A DNA stretch of 25,098 bases from Bacteroidales bacterium (GTDB lineage: Bacteria > Bacteroidota > Bacteroidia > Bacteroidales > VadinHA17): positions 1 through 25,098 of the forward strand of contig WFRO01000399.1 in NCBI GenBank assembly GCA_015486475.1. The letters run 5' to 3'. A program made the position numbers and the translations under genes. The notes under the pieces are model-generated. The model made no database searches. It saw only the letters and a program-made list of their open reading frames with translations, and was not told the origin of the DNA. Numbering within the stretch: the stretch's first letter is position 1; every line of letters starts with the position of its first letter. Below are positions 7,740-17,078 of the stretch, one piece after another.

Positions 7740-10700
7740 ATGATTATGAAAAAACTGTTACTTTCCTTCCTTTTCATTGCGGTTTGCTGGTTCCCGTTAC
7801 ATGCACAACCCAATGCATGGATAAATGAGATCCACTACGACAATCCCGGTTCAGATGTAGATGAAAGAGTTGAAGTCGTTATTGAGGATGCAGATTCCTA
7901 CGATCTTATGGATTTTCAGATCTCCTTGTATAATGGATCCAATGGATCTGTCTATGGCAGTGCAACCCTGGATCAGTTTACCCGAGGAACTTCTGTAAAT
8001 GGTTTTACGATTTACTATTATCAATTTACAAGTGGTATCCAAAACGGGCCTGATGGTCTTGCCCTTTCCTATCAGGGAACAGTGATTTCCGGTCAGTTTT
8101 TGAGTTATGAAGGGACATTCACCGCATCGGGAGGCCCTGCCCAGGGCATGACAAGCACCGATATAGGAGTTCATGAACCGGGAGATGATGGGGAGTCACT
8201 TCAATTATCGGGTACGGGCTCAACCTATTCCGATTTTTCATGGAACGATCCGGCAGCCAATACATTTGGAGCCGTAAACAATAACCAGACCCTTGTTTCA
8301 CCGGGAGGTGATGTCACGCCCCCCAAATGGGATGCAGGGTATCCTATGGCCATTGGCCGTGATGTGAATGCTGTAGTGAGGATCAAGACCGATGAGCCCG
8401 GCATGGCTTATGCCATCGCCGTAGCCTCCGGATCGGACGCTCCCACTTCCGAACAGGTGAAAGCCGGCGGGGATTACGGAAGTGTCACGGTGGTGTCTGC
8501 AGCGAATACGGCGATCATGGATGATGAGCATGAATTCCTCATCAACCTCACCGGTCTTGCCACCCAGTCCTCTTATGATGTGTGGGTGGTGGCAGAAGAC
8601 AATGCAAGTACCCCCAACCTCCAGACCGATCCTGTCAAGATCGCCATCAACACCATTGCCACCCGTGAGCTGACCATGACACTGCCGAAAGACAAGGATA
8701 CCGTTTATGTCAACGGCATGCTGCATTATGAATGGACCTCCAAGAATATCGATTCCCTCTATATGGGTGGCGGCATGGGCGGTAAATTCTTTATCATCAC
8801 CGACGACAATGACCGCCCCATATCCGTCGATGCTTCCTTAGGAAGTTATGATTTTAAGATCCCCTCCGGGGCAGAACCCGGCATCTACGACATTGCCCTG
8901 ATGGATGCCGCTGACACCTCTTTCAAAGACGTAGCAGATTCCCTCACACTGATCGACGCACGTATGCTGGAATGGGTCTCTCCTGAAGATAAAGACACTG
9001 TCTATGTGGGCGATACGGTCAAGCTGGTATGGAACTCCGAATACATTGATTCTGTATTTTTCGGCGGATATGATTATACCAGTCAGGAAGGGTTTATGCT
9101 CGAAGATGAGAATGGTAACCCGCTTGTCTTCCCGGCTTCCCTGGGATCCTTCGATCTGCCCATACCGATGGATGCCGAGACCGACTCGGTCAAACTCTAC
9201 ATCGTGGATGCCTCAGACCCGGAATTCAGGGATTCCATCGATCCGTTGTATATCATGGATACGATCGCTCCGGAAATAGATGAACTGACCCCGGCCAACG
9301 GTGCCGGCGATATGCCTTATACGCTCACGGCGATGATCGAGTTCAACGAGTCCGTGACGATCCTCTCAGGAAATATCACACTCCACAAGGAAGATGGTAC
9401 GGTGGTCAAAGACTACGACCTCACCGGTTCGGACATTGAGCATAACGAATCGACAATCCTCATCAACCTCGGGGTTGTCCTCGACAAAGGGGCCACCTAT
9501 TATTTCACGATGGATGCCGACGCTGTGGAAGATGTGCAGCATAATCCTTTCCCCGGCATCAGCGATGCCAACACCTGGCGGTTCACCACAGCAGCCAAAC
9601 AGCTATACTTCTCCGAATATATCGAAGGCAGTGGCAACAATAAAGCACTAGAGCTTTACAACCCCACCGAGCATACCATCGATCTTTCACAGTATGCCAT
9701 CATCAACACAAGTAATGGCAGCAACTGGTATCCGCCGGCGCCCATGACCGGTACGCTGGCCCCCGGCGAGGTGTATACCATCATCAACCCCGACTTTGAT
9801 TTCTCCCTGCTGGCCGACTCGGCAGCGGTCGTGGATACGCTCTGGGGTGCCTATGCGACCTATTTTAACGGAGACGATGCCCGCGGACTGGTACAACTGA
9901 TCGGAGGCTCCTGGGACGACGGAGCTAATTTCACCATCATCGATCAGATCGGTGTGGAAGGAGATGATCCCGGCTCCGGATGGGATGTGGCCGGCGTAGG
10001 TGCAGCCACCAAAGACCATACCCTGATCCGCAAGTCAAATGTGGAGACCGGTAATGCTACCATAGGATGGGATGCTTCTGCCGGTACCGATGCAGCCACC
10101 TCGGAATGGATCGTTATGCCGAAGAACTTTGCGGACAACCTGGGCTATGCCACCCCCAATGCGAGCGACAACACAACCATCACAGCCTTTGAACTGCGCG
10201 ATACGACCGGCAACCTGGTCAGCACCACCGTCACGATCGACTCTGCCGCTGCTACGGTCACGGCCGAAGTGATCTACAGCGCCGAACACATGCTTGACTC
10301 GCTGGTGGCAGTGATCACAGTAGCTGACGAAGGTACCACCGTACCCACTTCGGGTGACACCCTTGACTTTACCAACCCCGTCACCTTCACTGTCACAGCC
10401 GCCGACGGGCTGACCACAAGAAAATGGACTGTTACGGTCAAGGCAGCTACCACACCCAGCACGGCCGCTGACATTTTAAGCTTCTCCATCGACGGACAGA
10501 CAGGCGATGCCGTGATAGACGCCGTCAACCACACCGTCACCGTGGAGATGCCTTACGGGACGGATGTCACAGCCCTGACACCTGTCTTTGAGGTCTCAGC
10601 CGGAGCACAGGCCGATCCCGCTTCCGGAACGGTACTGGACTTCACCAAACCCGTAACCATCAAGGTGACTGCCGAGGATGACGCTACGGCCATCACCTGG

Positions 10701-11585
10701 ACGGTGACGGTCACGGTCTTCGAGCCTCCTGTAGTAGGGATCTACGATATCCAGTACACTACGGACGCTTCCGGCGACTCCCCGTACCTCGGGCAGCTCG
10801 TCAGGACTTCCGGTATCGTGACCGCCCTGAATATTTATCAAAACTCCTTCAAGGGATACTTCCTGCAGGATTCGGCCAAAGCATGGAATGGGATCTACGT
10901 GTATGATCCTGCTCATGATACCATTGCCGTAGGTGACAGTGTTACCATCGTAGGACAGGTGACCGAATATTACAACCTCACCGAGATCAAGAACATCATG
11001 GAGCTTACCCTGAACAACCGTGGCAATGCCCTTCCGGGGCCTGTCGAACTGACCACGGGAGAAGCCAGCAACGAAATGTGGGAAAGCGTATTTGTCACTT
11101 TCCACAATGCAACGTGTCTGGACAATGACCTCGGCCACGGAGAAGTATCCGTCGACGATGGCTCCGGCGCTTTGATCGTGGATGATTTCCTGTATTATTA
11201 TGACCCGGCAACCGACTTTGTCATCGACAATGTCTATAACCTCACAGGGGTCATGAACTTCTCCTACGGGAACTTCAAACTCAACCCCAGAAGCGCCGAT
11301 GATATCTCCGACGTGACCGGTATCAGCAATACCTTTGCCGGAGAGAACATCAAAGTCTGGCCCAACCCCTCCGACGGTAACTTCACCGTTACGGTGGAAG
11401 GCATGACCGGCGATGTGAGGATCACCATCCTGGATGCTACCGGCAGGGTCGTCCTGTCTCGCGAAGCAGGAAACAGCAACTTCGTCCATGAGGAGTTCAA
11501 CCTTTCCAATGCTTCCAACGGCCTCTATTTCATCCGCATTGACAACGGAAAAGAGATGACCGTAAAACGGATCGTGATCCGTTGA
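7740..11585 (+). CDS. Large multidomain T9SS-exported protein with lamin-tail, Ig-like and OB-fold modules
   Basis: 1281 residues with a signal peptide (about 1-22, ending PLHAQ). Apparent order: an LTD-like domain (about 25-190; WINEIHYDNPGSDVDERVEV), a linker Ig module (about 195-305), two copies of a roughly 100-residue Ig-like repeat beginning PKDKDTVYVNG and PEDKDTVYVGD (about 313 and 413), a Big_5/SwmB-like Ig domain (about 506-615; APEIDELTPANGA ... WRFTT), a second lamin-tail domain (about 620-805; LYFSEYIEGSGNNKALELYNP), two tandem DUF5018-like Ig domains (about 810-902 and 908-994, each ending TWTVTV or KWTVTV), a nuclease-associated OB-fold-like domain (about 1000-1190; YLGQLVRTSGIVTA ... 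GYFLQDSAKAWNGIYVYD), and a T9SS type A sorting domain (about 1200-1281; VWPNPSDGNFTVTVEG). These modules usually flank extracellular endonuclease/exonuclease/phosphatase domains, but no such catalytic domain is present. ATG-ATT-ATG at the start leaves 7740 or 7746 open. Confidence 0.88.
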   Translation: MIMKKLLLSFLFIAVCWFPLHAQPNAWINEIHYDNPGSDVDERVEVVIEDADSYDLMDFQISLYNGSNGSVYGSATLDQFTRGTSVNGFTIYYYQFTSGIQNGPDGLALSYQGTVISGQFLSYEGTFTASGGPAQGMTSTDIGVHEPGDDGESLQLSGTGSTYSDFSWNDPAANTFGAVNNNQTLVSPGGDVTPPKWDAGYPMAIGRDVNAVVRIKTDEPGMAYAIAVASGSDAPTSEQVKAGGDYGSVTVVSAANTAIMDDEHEFLINLTGLATQSSYDVWVVAEDNASTPNLQTDPVKIAINTIATRELTMTLPKDKDTVYVNGMLHYEWTSKNIDSLYMGGGMGGKFFIITDDNDRPISVDASLGSYDFKIPSGAEPGIYDIALMDAADTSFKDVADSLTLIDARMLEWVSPEDKDTVYVGDTVKLVWNSEYIDSVFFGGYDYTSQEGFMLEDENGNPLVFPASLGSFDLPIPMDAETDSVKLYIVDASDPEFRDSIDPLYIMDTIAPEIDELTPANGAGDMPYTLTAMIEFNESVTILSGNITLHKEDGTVVKDYDLTGSDIEHNESTILINLGVVLDKGATYYFTMDADAVEDVQHNPFPGISDANTWRFTTAAKQLYFSEYIEGSGNNKALELYNPTEHTIDLSQYAIINTSNGSNWYPPAPMTGTLAPGEVYTIINPDFDFSLLADSAAVVDTLWGAYATYFNGDDARGLVQLIGGSWDDGANFTIIDQIGVEGDDPGSGWDVAGVGAATKDHTLIRKSNVETGNATIGWDASAGTDAATSEWIVMPKNFADNLGYATPNASDNTTITAFELRDTTGNLVSTTVTIDSAAATVTAEVIYSAEHMLDSLVAVITVADEGTTVPTSGDTLDFTNPVTFTVTAADGLTTRKWTVTVKAATTPSTAADILSFSIDGQTGDAVIDAVNHTVTVEMPYGTDVTALTPVFEVSAGAQADPASGTVLDFTKPVTIKVTAEDDATAITWTVTVTVFEPPVVGIYDIQYTTDASGDSPYLGQLVRTSGIVTALNIYQNSFKGYFLQDSAKAWNGIYVYDPAHDTIAVGDSVTIVGQVTEYYNLTEIKNIMELTLNNRGNALPGPVELTTGEASNEMWESVFVTFHNATCLDNDLGHGEVSVDDGSGALIVDDFLYYYDPATDFVIDNVYNLTGVMNFSYGNFKLNPRSADDISDVTGISNTFAGENIKVWPNPSDGNFTVTVEGMTGDVRITILDATGRVVLSREAGNSNFVHEEFNLSNASNGLYFIRIDNGKEMTVKRIVIR

Positions 11586-11605
11586 TGAACGATTGCTATT
11601 AATTT

Positions 11606-11639
11606 TAAAAAGGCCGGAGAATTCTCCGGCCTTTTTTTT
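11606..11639 (+). terminator. Intrinsic terminator after the multidomain T9SS gene
   Basis: An A-run leads into a perfect 11-base-pair palindrome (AGGCCGGAGAA/TTCTCCGGCCT, 11611-11632) followed by eight more Ts (nine in all, counting the last base of the stem), starting about 20 bases past the stop codon. Confidence 0.93.
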
Positions 11640-11688
11640 GTAATTTGCAGCAAAATTTTCAGAATCCTAACCTATATAATTTAAAATC

Positions 11689-14600
11689 ATGAGATCAAAA
11701 AAAGTTTTACTTCTGGCACTCACCCTGCTCTTCTTCGTACCTGTTCTGCAGTTGTCTGCAGCAGACAAAAACAACAAGAAGAAGAAAGAACCTGCTACCG
11801 GAACAAAAACGGATGCTTCCCTATACTCCGGACTCAAATGGAGGAGCATAGGGCCCGCTTTCACCTCAGGCCGTATTTCCGATTTTGCCGTACGGCCTGA
11901 CAACCACCATGTGTGGTATGTAGCTTCGGCAGCAGGGCATATCTGGAAGACAACCGACAACGGCACCTCCTTTCAGCCTGTTTTCGACCACTACGGCACC
12001 TATTCCATCGGGTGCCTGGCCATCGACCCCAACAATCCTAAGATCGTATGGGCCGGCACCGGCGAAAACAATTACCAGCGCGACCTGGGTTACGGCAACG
12101 GCGTCTACAAAACCATCGATGGCGGGAAATCCTGGGAGAATATGGGCCTTAAAACTTCCCAGCATATCGGGATGATCGCCATCGATCCGCACAACAGTGA
12201 TGTGGTCTGGGTGGCTGCCCAGGGCTCGATCTGGGGACCGGGAGGCGACAGAGGACTGTACAAAACCACCGACGGGGGAAAAACCTGGAAAAAGGTACTT
12301 GATATCAGCGAGAACACGGGCGTCGGCACCGTCGTCCTGGATCCCCGCAATACCGATGTGGTGTATGCCACCAGCCTGCAGCGCCGGAGGCATGTGAACA
12401 CGGCCATCGCCGGAGGACCGGAGACCGCTTTCTACAAATCCACCGACGGCGGCAAGACCTGGCGAAAGCTTACCAGCGGACTTCCCTCGGGAGATATGGG
12501 AGGCATCGGCCTGGCCATCTCCCCTGTCAACCCCGACGTGTTGTACGCCAAAGTCCAGGCTGCCGGTGAAAGCAGCGGTTTCTACCGTTCTGCCGACCGG
12601 GGAGAATCCTGGAGCAAAATGAGCGATCATTTCTCCAGCGGACAATACTTCAGCGAGATCGCCTGCGATCCCAAAGATGTCAATACGGTTTACAGCCTCG
12701 AAACGGTCACAAAGGTGACCCATGACGGCGGCAGGACCTGGAAATCCCTGGGTAACAATCACCGTCACGTGGACGATCACGCCATGTGGATCGATCCCTC
12801 CGACCCCGCCCATTTCCTCATCGGAGGCGACGGAGGCGTCTATGAATCCTTTGACGGAGGGAAAAACTACCTTTTCAAAACCAACCTGCCTGTTACACAG
12901 TTCTACCGCGTGTACCTCGACAACTCCAAACCTTTTTACTATGTCTATGGCGGGACACAGGACAATAACTCTTTCGGCGGACCTTCCCGCAATACCGCCA
13001 GAGGAGGTGTCTCCAGCAGTGAATGGTTCGTCACCGTGGGAGGCGACGGCTTCTGGGGGGCCGTGGATCCCGAAGATCCCAACATTGTCTACTCGGAATG
13101 GCAGTATGGCAACAGCGTACGCTATGACCGCAAGAGCGGCGAAGGCATCGACATCAAGCCCCAGCCCAAAAAGGACGAACTCACTTTCCGCTGGAACTGG
13201 AGCTCCCCGATCATCATCAGCCCCCACTCCCATACCCGCCTTTACGTGGCTGCCAACAAGGTGTTCCGCAGCGATGACCGCGGCAACAGCTGGACAGAGA
13301 TCTCCGGCGACCTGACCCGCTCCCTCGACCGGGATACTTTCCGGGTCATGGGCAAATTCTGGAGCGTGGACGCCGTGGCAAAAGATGTCTCTACTTCGCT
13401 TTATGGCACTATCGTCTCTCTCGACGAATCGGAAGTGAAAGAAGGCCTCATCTATGCAGGTACCGACGACGGACTGATACAAATGACCGATGACGGCGGC
13501 AAGACCTGGCACAAAACAGCCACCTTCCCCGGCGTACCGGAATATACCTACGTCAGCGATGTCTGTCCCTCCCGCTTTGACGAGAACATTGTCTTCGCCT
13601 CCTTCGACAACCGGAAAAGGAATGATTTCAAGCCTTACCTCCTCAAGAGCACTGACAAAGGCAAGACCTGGACCTCCATCGCTTCCAACCTGCCCGAAGA
13701 GGGAACGGTACATACCATCGCTCAGGATCCCGTCGATGCCGACCTCCTCTTTGTCGGTACCGAATTCGGCTTCTATTTTTCACCAAACGGAGGACAGGAA
13801 TGGATCAAATTCGAGAACGGTCTGCCCGATATCGCGGTACGGGATATTGCCATCCAGAAAAGGGATAATGACCTGGTGATCGCCACCTTTGGCCGCGGAT
13901 TTTATATTCTCGATGATTATACGCCGCTGCGTCATTTCACACAGGAGGTCAAGCAGAAAGATGCTTATATCTTCCCGGTCCGGGATGCCCTGATCTACAT
14001 ACAAACCCACACCAAAAGCGCACAGGGATCCTCCTATTATCTTGCCAAAAACCCACCTTTCGGGGCAACGTTCACCTATTATCTGAAGGAATCCCTGAAA
14101 ACAGACAAGCAGAAGCGCCACGATCTGGAGAAAAAAGAATTCGAAAAAAGTGAGAAGATCAAAGAGCTCACCTGGGATGAGGTGCGAAAGGAAAACCTCG
14201 AAGAGAAACCGCATCTGATCTTTACGGTCACAGATGGACAGGGACAGGTGGTACGGAAGATAAATACTTCCGGCAGCAAAGGTATCCATCGCGTCACCTG
14301 GAACCTTAGGTATACCTCTCCTTTCCCGCTGCATCTGCGCAACGGGAAGTATGATCCCCTGGCCAAAGACAATGACGGCATGCTGGCCATGCCCGGCAAA
14401 TATTTTGTCTCCCTCTCGGTCTCCGACCACGGGAAGATCACGGAACTCGTTCCTCCCGTTGCCTTCGAGGCAGTGAAGCTGAACAACAGCACCCTGCCCT
14501 CCGATCCGAAAAGTGTCTTTGAATTCGAGAAGAAAGCTTCTCTGCTGGCAGGGAAGATACAGGGCGCCATGAACCGCACAGCTGAACTGATCAAAGAGAA

Positions 14601-14979
14601 CGAGCAGATCCTGCAGACCCTCGACCATGCTCCCGGTGCTACGCCGGAGATGCTGCAACAGGCCCGCAAGATACAGAAAGAGCTCAATGATATTCAGTTC
14701 GCTTTCAACGGATTCACCCCCAAAGCCAGCTGGGAGGAGATCCCGCCGCACAAAATGCCGCTGGCCGTCAGGATGAACAACATGATCTACACCCACTGGG
14801 GCTCCACAGCGAACATCACCCAGACGGAAAAAGAGGATTACAACATCCTGTCCGAAGAGCTGCCTCCGCTGCTGGAGAAGATCAGGACCATTTACGAAAA
14901 CGAGATCAAACCTCTGGAAAAACAGCTGGAACAGATCAATGCTCCCTGGACACCCGGGCGCCTGCCCGACGCTAAATAG
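11689..14979 (+). CDS. Exported Vps10/sortilin-like Asp-box (BNR) propeller protein
   Basis: 1096 residues. The signal peptide (about 1-25, ending LQLSAA) is followed by a lysine-rich linker (NKKKKEP). From about residue 45 to 740 there are at least eleven Asp-box motifs of the form S/T-x-D-x-G-x-(T/S)-(W/F), for example TTDNGTSF, TIDGGKSW, TTDGGKTW, STDGGKTW, SADRGESW, SDDRGNSW, TDDGGKTW and STDKGKTW; this spacing fits two stacked propellers as in sortilin/Vps10 and xyloglucanase-like proteins. The C-terminal 300 residues hold a beta-sandwich-like part (KGIHRVTWNLRYTSP ... MPGKYFVSLSV) and a helical end (about 950-1080). Databases often call such proteins 'glycosyl hydrolase', but no catalytic acids can be assigned here. 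There is no T9SS tail or lipobox. The gene has its own terminators on both sides and so is probably monocistronic. TTTG and TAATTTG elements just upstream (11637-11647) give only a near-consensus promoter. Confidence 0.88.
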   Translation: MRSKKVLLLALTLLFFVPVLQLSAADKNNKKKKEPATGTKTDASLYSGLKWRSIGPAFTSGRISDFAVRPDNHHVWYVASAAGHIWKTTDNGTSFQPVFDHYGTYSIGCLAIDPNNPKIVWAGTGENNYQRDLGYGNGVYKTIDGGKSWENMGLKTSQHIGMIAIDPHNSDVVWVAAQGSIWGPGGDRGLYKTTDGGKTWKKVLDISENTGVGTVVLDPRNTDVVYATSLQRRRHVNTAIAGGPETAFYKSTDGGKTWRKLTSGLPSGDMGGIGLAISPVNPDVLYAKVQAAGESSGFYRSADRGESWSKMSDHFSSGQYFSEIACDPKDVNTVYSLETVTKVTHDGGRTWKSLGNNHRHVDDHAMWIDPSDPAHFLIGGDGGVYESFDGGKNYLFKTNLPVTQFYRVYLDNSKPFYYVYGGTQDNNSFGGPSRNTARGGVSSSEWFVTVGGDGFWGAVDPEDPNIVYSEWQYGNSVRYDRKSGEGIDIKPQPKKDELTFRWNWSSPIIISPHSHTRLYVAANKVFRSDDRGNSWTEISGDLTRSLDRDTFRVMGKFWSVDAVAKDVSTSLYGTIVSLDESEVKEGLIYAGTDDGLIQMTDDGGKTWHKTATFPGVPEYTYVSDVCPSRFDENIVFASFDNRKRNDFKPYLLKSTDKGKTWTSIASNLPEEGTVHTIAQDPVDADLLFVGTEFGFYFSPNGGQEWIKFENGLPDIAVRDIAIQKRDNDLVIATFGRGFYILDDYTPLRHFTQEVKQKDAYIFPVRDALIYIQTHTKSAQGSSYYLAKNPPFGATFTYYLKESLKTDKQKRHDLEKKEFEKSEKIKELTWDEVRKENLEEKPHLIFTVTDGQGQVVRKINTSGSKGIHRVTWNLRYTSPFPLHLRNGKYDPLAKDNDGMLAMPGKYFVSLSVSDHGKITELVPPVAFEAVKLNNSTLPSDPKSVFEFEKKASLLAGKIQGAMNRTAELIKENEQILQTLDHAPGATPEMLQQARKIQKELNDIQFAFNGFTPKASWEEIPPHKMPLAVRMNNMIYTHWGSTANITQTEKEDYNILSEELPPLLEKIRTIYENEIKPLEKQLEQINAPWTPGRLPDAK

Positions 14980-15010
14980 TGATAAGGATATGAAAAAGTA
15001 AAGGTCATTA

Positions 15011-15049
15011 TACCCCGGGAATTCAGTTGGATTCCCGGGGTTTTGTTTT
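15011..15049 (+). terminator. Intrinsic terminator after the Asp-box protein gene
   Basis: The stem CCCCGGGAAT (15013-15022) pairs with ATTCCCGGGG (15031-15040) around an 8-base loop, followed by TTTTGTTTT. It lies in the 72-base gap between two convergent genes and ends three bases before the protease stop codon. The T-run is only on the plus side. Confidence 0.92.
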
Positions 15050-15051
15050 GA

Positions 15052-16719
15052 TCAGAAGATCACGATCTTTTTATATACCGGGATCCGGCGATCACCCAGG
15101 CTGATCAGGTAGATCCCCGGAGCAACATCTGCCAGGTTCACCGTGAGGGTATGGGCATCCCCCGGTACGGGCCGTTCGAAGATCATTTTTCCTGTAAGAT
15201 CATAGATCCTGATCCTGTCGGGCTGAAACGACCCACAGGACCACTCTACCCGGAAAGATCCGTCAGAAGGATTGGGTATGAGCCTGATATCTGCATCGTC
15301 CATGGATCGGGTCTGCACGCCGGTCACGGCAGGACCATAACCCTGCAGGGAGATGATGCCCGTGGTATCGGGATCCAGCCAGTAACGCAACTGTTCCGTT
15401 TTTAGGGAATAATCGGCAAAAGAATGTGAGAATTTCTCAAAAAAGGCATCTGCCGAAGTACAGTTGGCCACGACACTCCCGCCGGTCAGGTCGCCCACGA
15501 TCAAATGGTTCTGGTCAAACAAGGGGCTTCCCGAAGAGCCACCTTCCGTAATACCCAGGGTCCAGTTATCAATGTACCAGTGCGTACTGTCGTCATAATC
15601 CCACTCATAAATAAAATCTCCCGTCACCGGTGATTTGTTGTACAATGCGATCTTCTTCACATCCCCCATCGGATGATGGATACACACCACCCGCTCCGCA
15701 GGATCAGGCGATGCATTCCAACCGGCAAAATAAGGCTTGAAAGCATGGGGAATGGTGTCACTCATCTTCACAAGAGAAAAATCCAGATTGGTGGTGGTGG
15801 CCTGAATGGCGGAACCCGACAGGGTTTGTGAGACATCGCCGTCAGGGCCGTTGCAGGTGGGGCTCTCGTAATTAAAGTAGAACACAGAGGTATGGGCTTC
15901 ATAATAGGTGGGCAGACAATGATTGGCCGTCAGGAAAAAAGGCGTTTCATCAAACCGTGTCGTATTGATCAGCGAACCGGTACACAGGTAGGAATTCCCG
16001 TTCATTTTGGAAAAGATGATGCGGCAAACGGCATGTTTCTCAACCTGCCAGTCCGCGCCCTCAGGACAATTAATATCTTTGTTACAGGGTTGTGACAGAC
16101 CAAACCGGTCATCCTGCGTACCCAGAATATCCCGGTAGGCATGCCCTACCGTGCCAATACTTATGGAACCCCTGAAAGGAGCATCATAAGGTTCAAAATA
16201 CTCCACAATAATCTCATCACCCGGTAAAGGCGCCACAGCCAAAGCCCCCCAGGGCTTATTGTTCTCAGAGGTGAAAGCCCCCAGGACATGGGTATGATCA
16301 GGATCATACAAAAAGAGCATAGCTCCCGGGGGGATCCTGAATTTATCGAATATCAGATGGATGGAATATGCCCCGGCAGACCTGATATCTACCCTCCACA
16401 GCTCCCCTTTCCCTTTTATCTCCTGAAGCAGCCCGGAATTCTCCGGGGACAGACTTACCTGGAAATTCTTTGAAAAACGCCGGGGATAATCCGGCATCGT
16501 ATCGGTGAAAGCATCTTCCGCCAGCAACTGGTCAGCATCTACCTTTCCCATCTGAACAACCGGCACAGCACTCTTGCTCTTGAACGAGAAACTGAGCGGT
16601 ATCCCGCCGTGACCGATCTGGGCAACAGCATTGAAACTCATAAAAATCAGCAGCACACCGGTCATCCCGGGAATCAATAAGAAAAAACGAGATCTTTTCA
16701 TTTCTATTTTTGTTTTCAT
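15052..16719 (-). CDS. T9SS-exported trypsin-fold serine endopeptidase (lysyl-endopeptidase-like)
   Basis: 555 residues. The signal peptide spans about 1-34 (ending NAVAQ); the start may be residue 1 or the Met at 7 (MKRSRFFLL). A long N-terminal region (about 35-205) looks like a pro-domain with a beta-sandwich (VDIRSAGAYSIHLIFDKFRIPPGAMLFLYDP). The catalytic domain (about 210-450) carries a complete chymotrypsin-type triad: His267 in FFLTANHC, Asp313 in NLDFSLVKM and Ser396 in GGSSGSPLF. Paired cysteines (for example C246/C268) suggest disulfides. TANHC with GGSSGSP is the pattern of Achromobacter-type lysyl endopeptidases; the Lys preference is not proven here. The last 80 residues form a T9SS type A sorting domain (IRLIPNPSDGSFRVEW ... 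IYDLTGKMIFERPV ... KKIVIF). It should be secreted and activated by pro-domain removal, then scavenge protein outside the cell. Confidence 0.92.
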   Translation of the reverse strand: MKTKIEMKRSRFFLLIPGMTGVLLIFMSFNAVAQIGHGGIPLSFSFKSKSAVPVVQMGKVDADQLLAEDAFTDTMPDYPRRFSKNFQVSLSPENSGLLQEIKGKGELWRVDIRSAGAYSIHLIFDKFRIPPGAMLFLYDPDHTHVLGAFTSENNKPWGALAVAPLPGDEIIVEYFEPYDAPFRGSISIGTVGHAYRDILGTQDDRFGLSQPCNKDINCPEGADWQVEKHAVCRIIFSKMNGNSYLCTGSLINTTRFDETPFFLTANHCLPTYYEAHTSVFYFNYESPTCNGPDGDVSQTLSGSAIQATTTNLDFSLVKMSDTIPHAFKPYFAGWNASPDPAERVVCIHHPMGDVKKIALYNKSPVTGDFIYEWDYDDSTHWYIDNWTLGITEGGSSGSPLFDQNHLIVGDLTGGSVVANCTSADAFFEKFSHSFADYSLKTEQLRYWLDPDTTGIISLQGYGPAVTGVQTRSMDDADIRLIPNPSDGSFRVEWSCGSFQPDRIRIYDLTGKMIFERPVPGDAHTLTVNLADVAPGIYLISLGDRRIPVYKKIVIF

Positions 16720-17005
16720 GAAATATCAATTCTTCAATAATAAAAAAGATCTTTGATAAAAATACATGAATATACTCAGATTACCACGGATATCCCGGTT
16801 TTCACCCCGGAAGATCCGGCACGTAGTTCATCTTTTTTTTCTCAAAATAAAACATTTTCCGCGATGTATCGTAATGGATTTTAGAAGGGATATTTTATTA
16901 ACTCCGGGATCTCAAAAGATCTTTAAGGTATTGTATTGACATGGCAGAATAATTTTTTTGGTTTTAGTACGTTTTGGTGTTGTTGTTATGTTTTTCACCG
17001 CCATG
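16720..17005. other. Divergent intergenic region between protease and lipoprotein genes
   Basis: This A/T-rich region holds the 5' leader and presumed promoter of the protease on the minus strand and the upstream region of the lipoprotein promoter on the plus strand. On the minus strand only a degenerate -7 box (TATTTTTA) is seen upstream of the protease. A 187-codon minus-strand frame running through here and beyond lacks any domain and overlaps a clear promoter and a lipoprotein gene, so it is not called. Confidence 0.5.
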
Positions 17006-17036
17006 TTTGTTTTATCATAAAATTCCTTTAACTTTG
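17006..17036 (+). promoter_or_regulatory. Canonical Bacteroidota promoter (TTTG-N19-TAACTTTG)
   Basis: The -33 box TTTG (17006-17009) and -7 box TAACTTTG (17029-17036) are both exact and separated by 19 bases. The expected transcript start near 17043 gives a leader of about 35 bases before the ATG at 17079. This is among the best promoter matches in the window and supports the small lipoprotein gene as the first gene of a unit. Confidence 0.85.
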
Positions 17037-17078
17037 TTGAAAATAAACAATACACCAAAGACAATTTAATCCGGAATA

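Noticed and set aside
10596..11489. 297-codon minus-strand frame inside the large T9SS gene
   Set aside because: Antisense to OB-fold and sorting-tail coding sequence, with no recognisable domain.
11866..13713. 615-codon open frame on the minus strand inside the Asp-box protein gene
   Set aside because: It is antisense to a clear, repeat-bearing gene; C-rich third codon positions make the opposite frame stop-poor. No domain or signal is visible in its translation.
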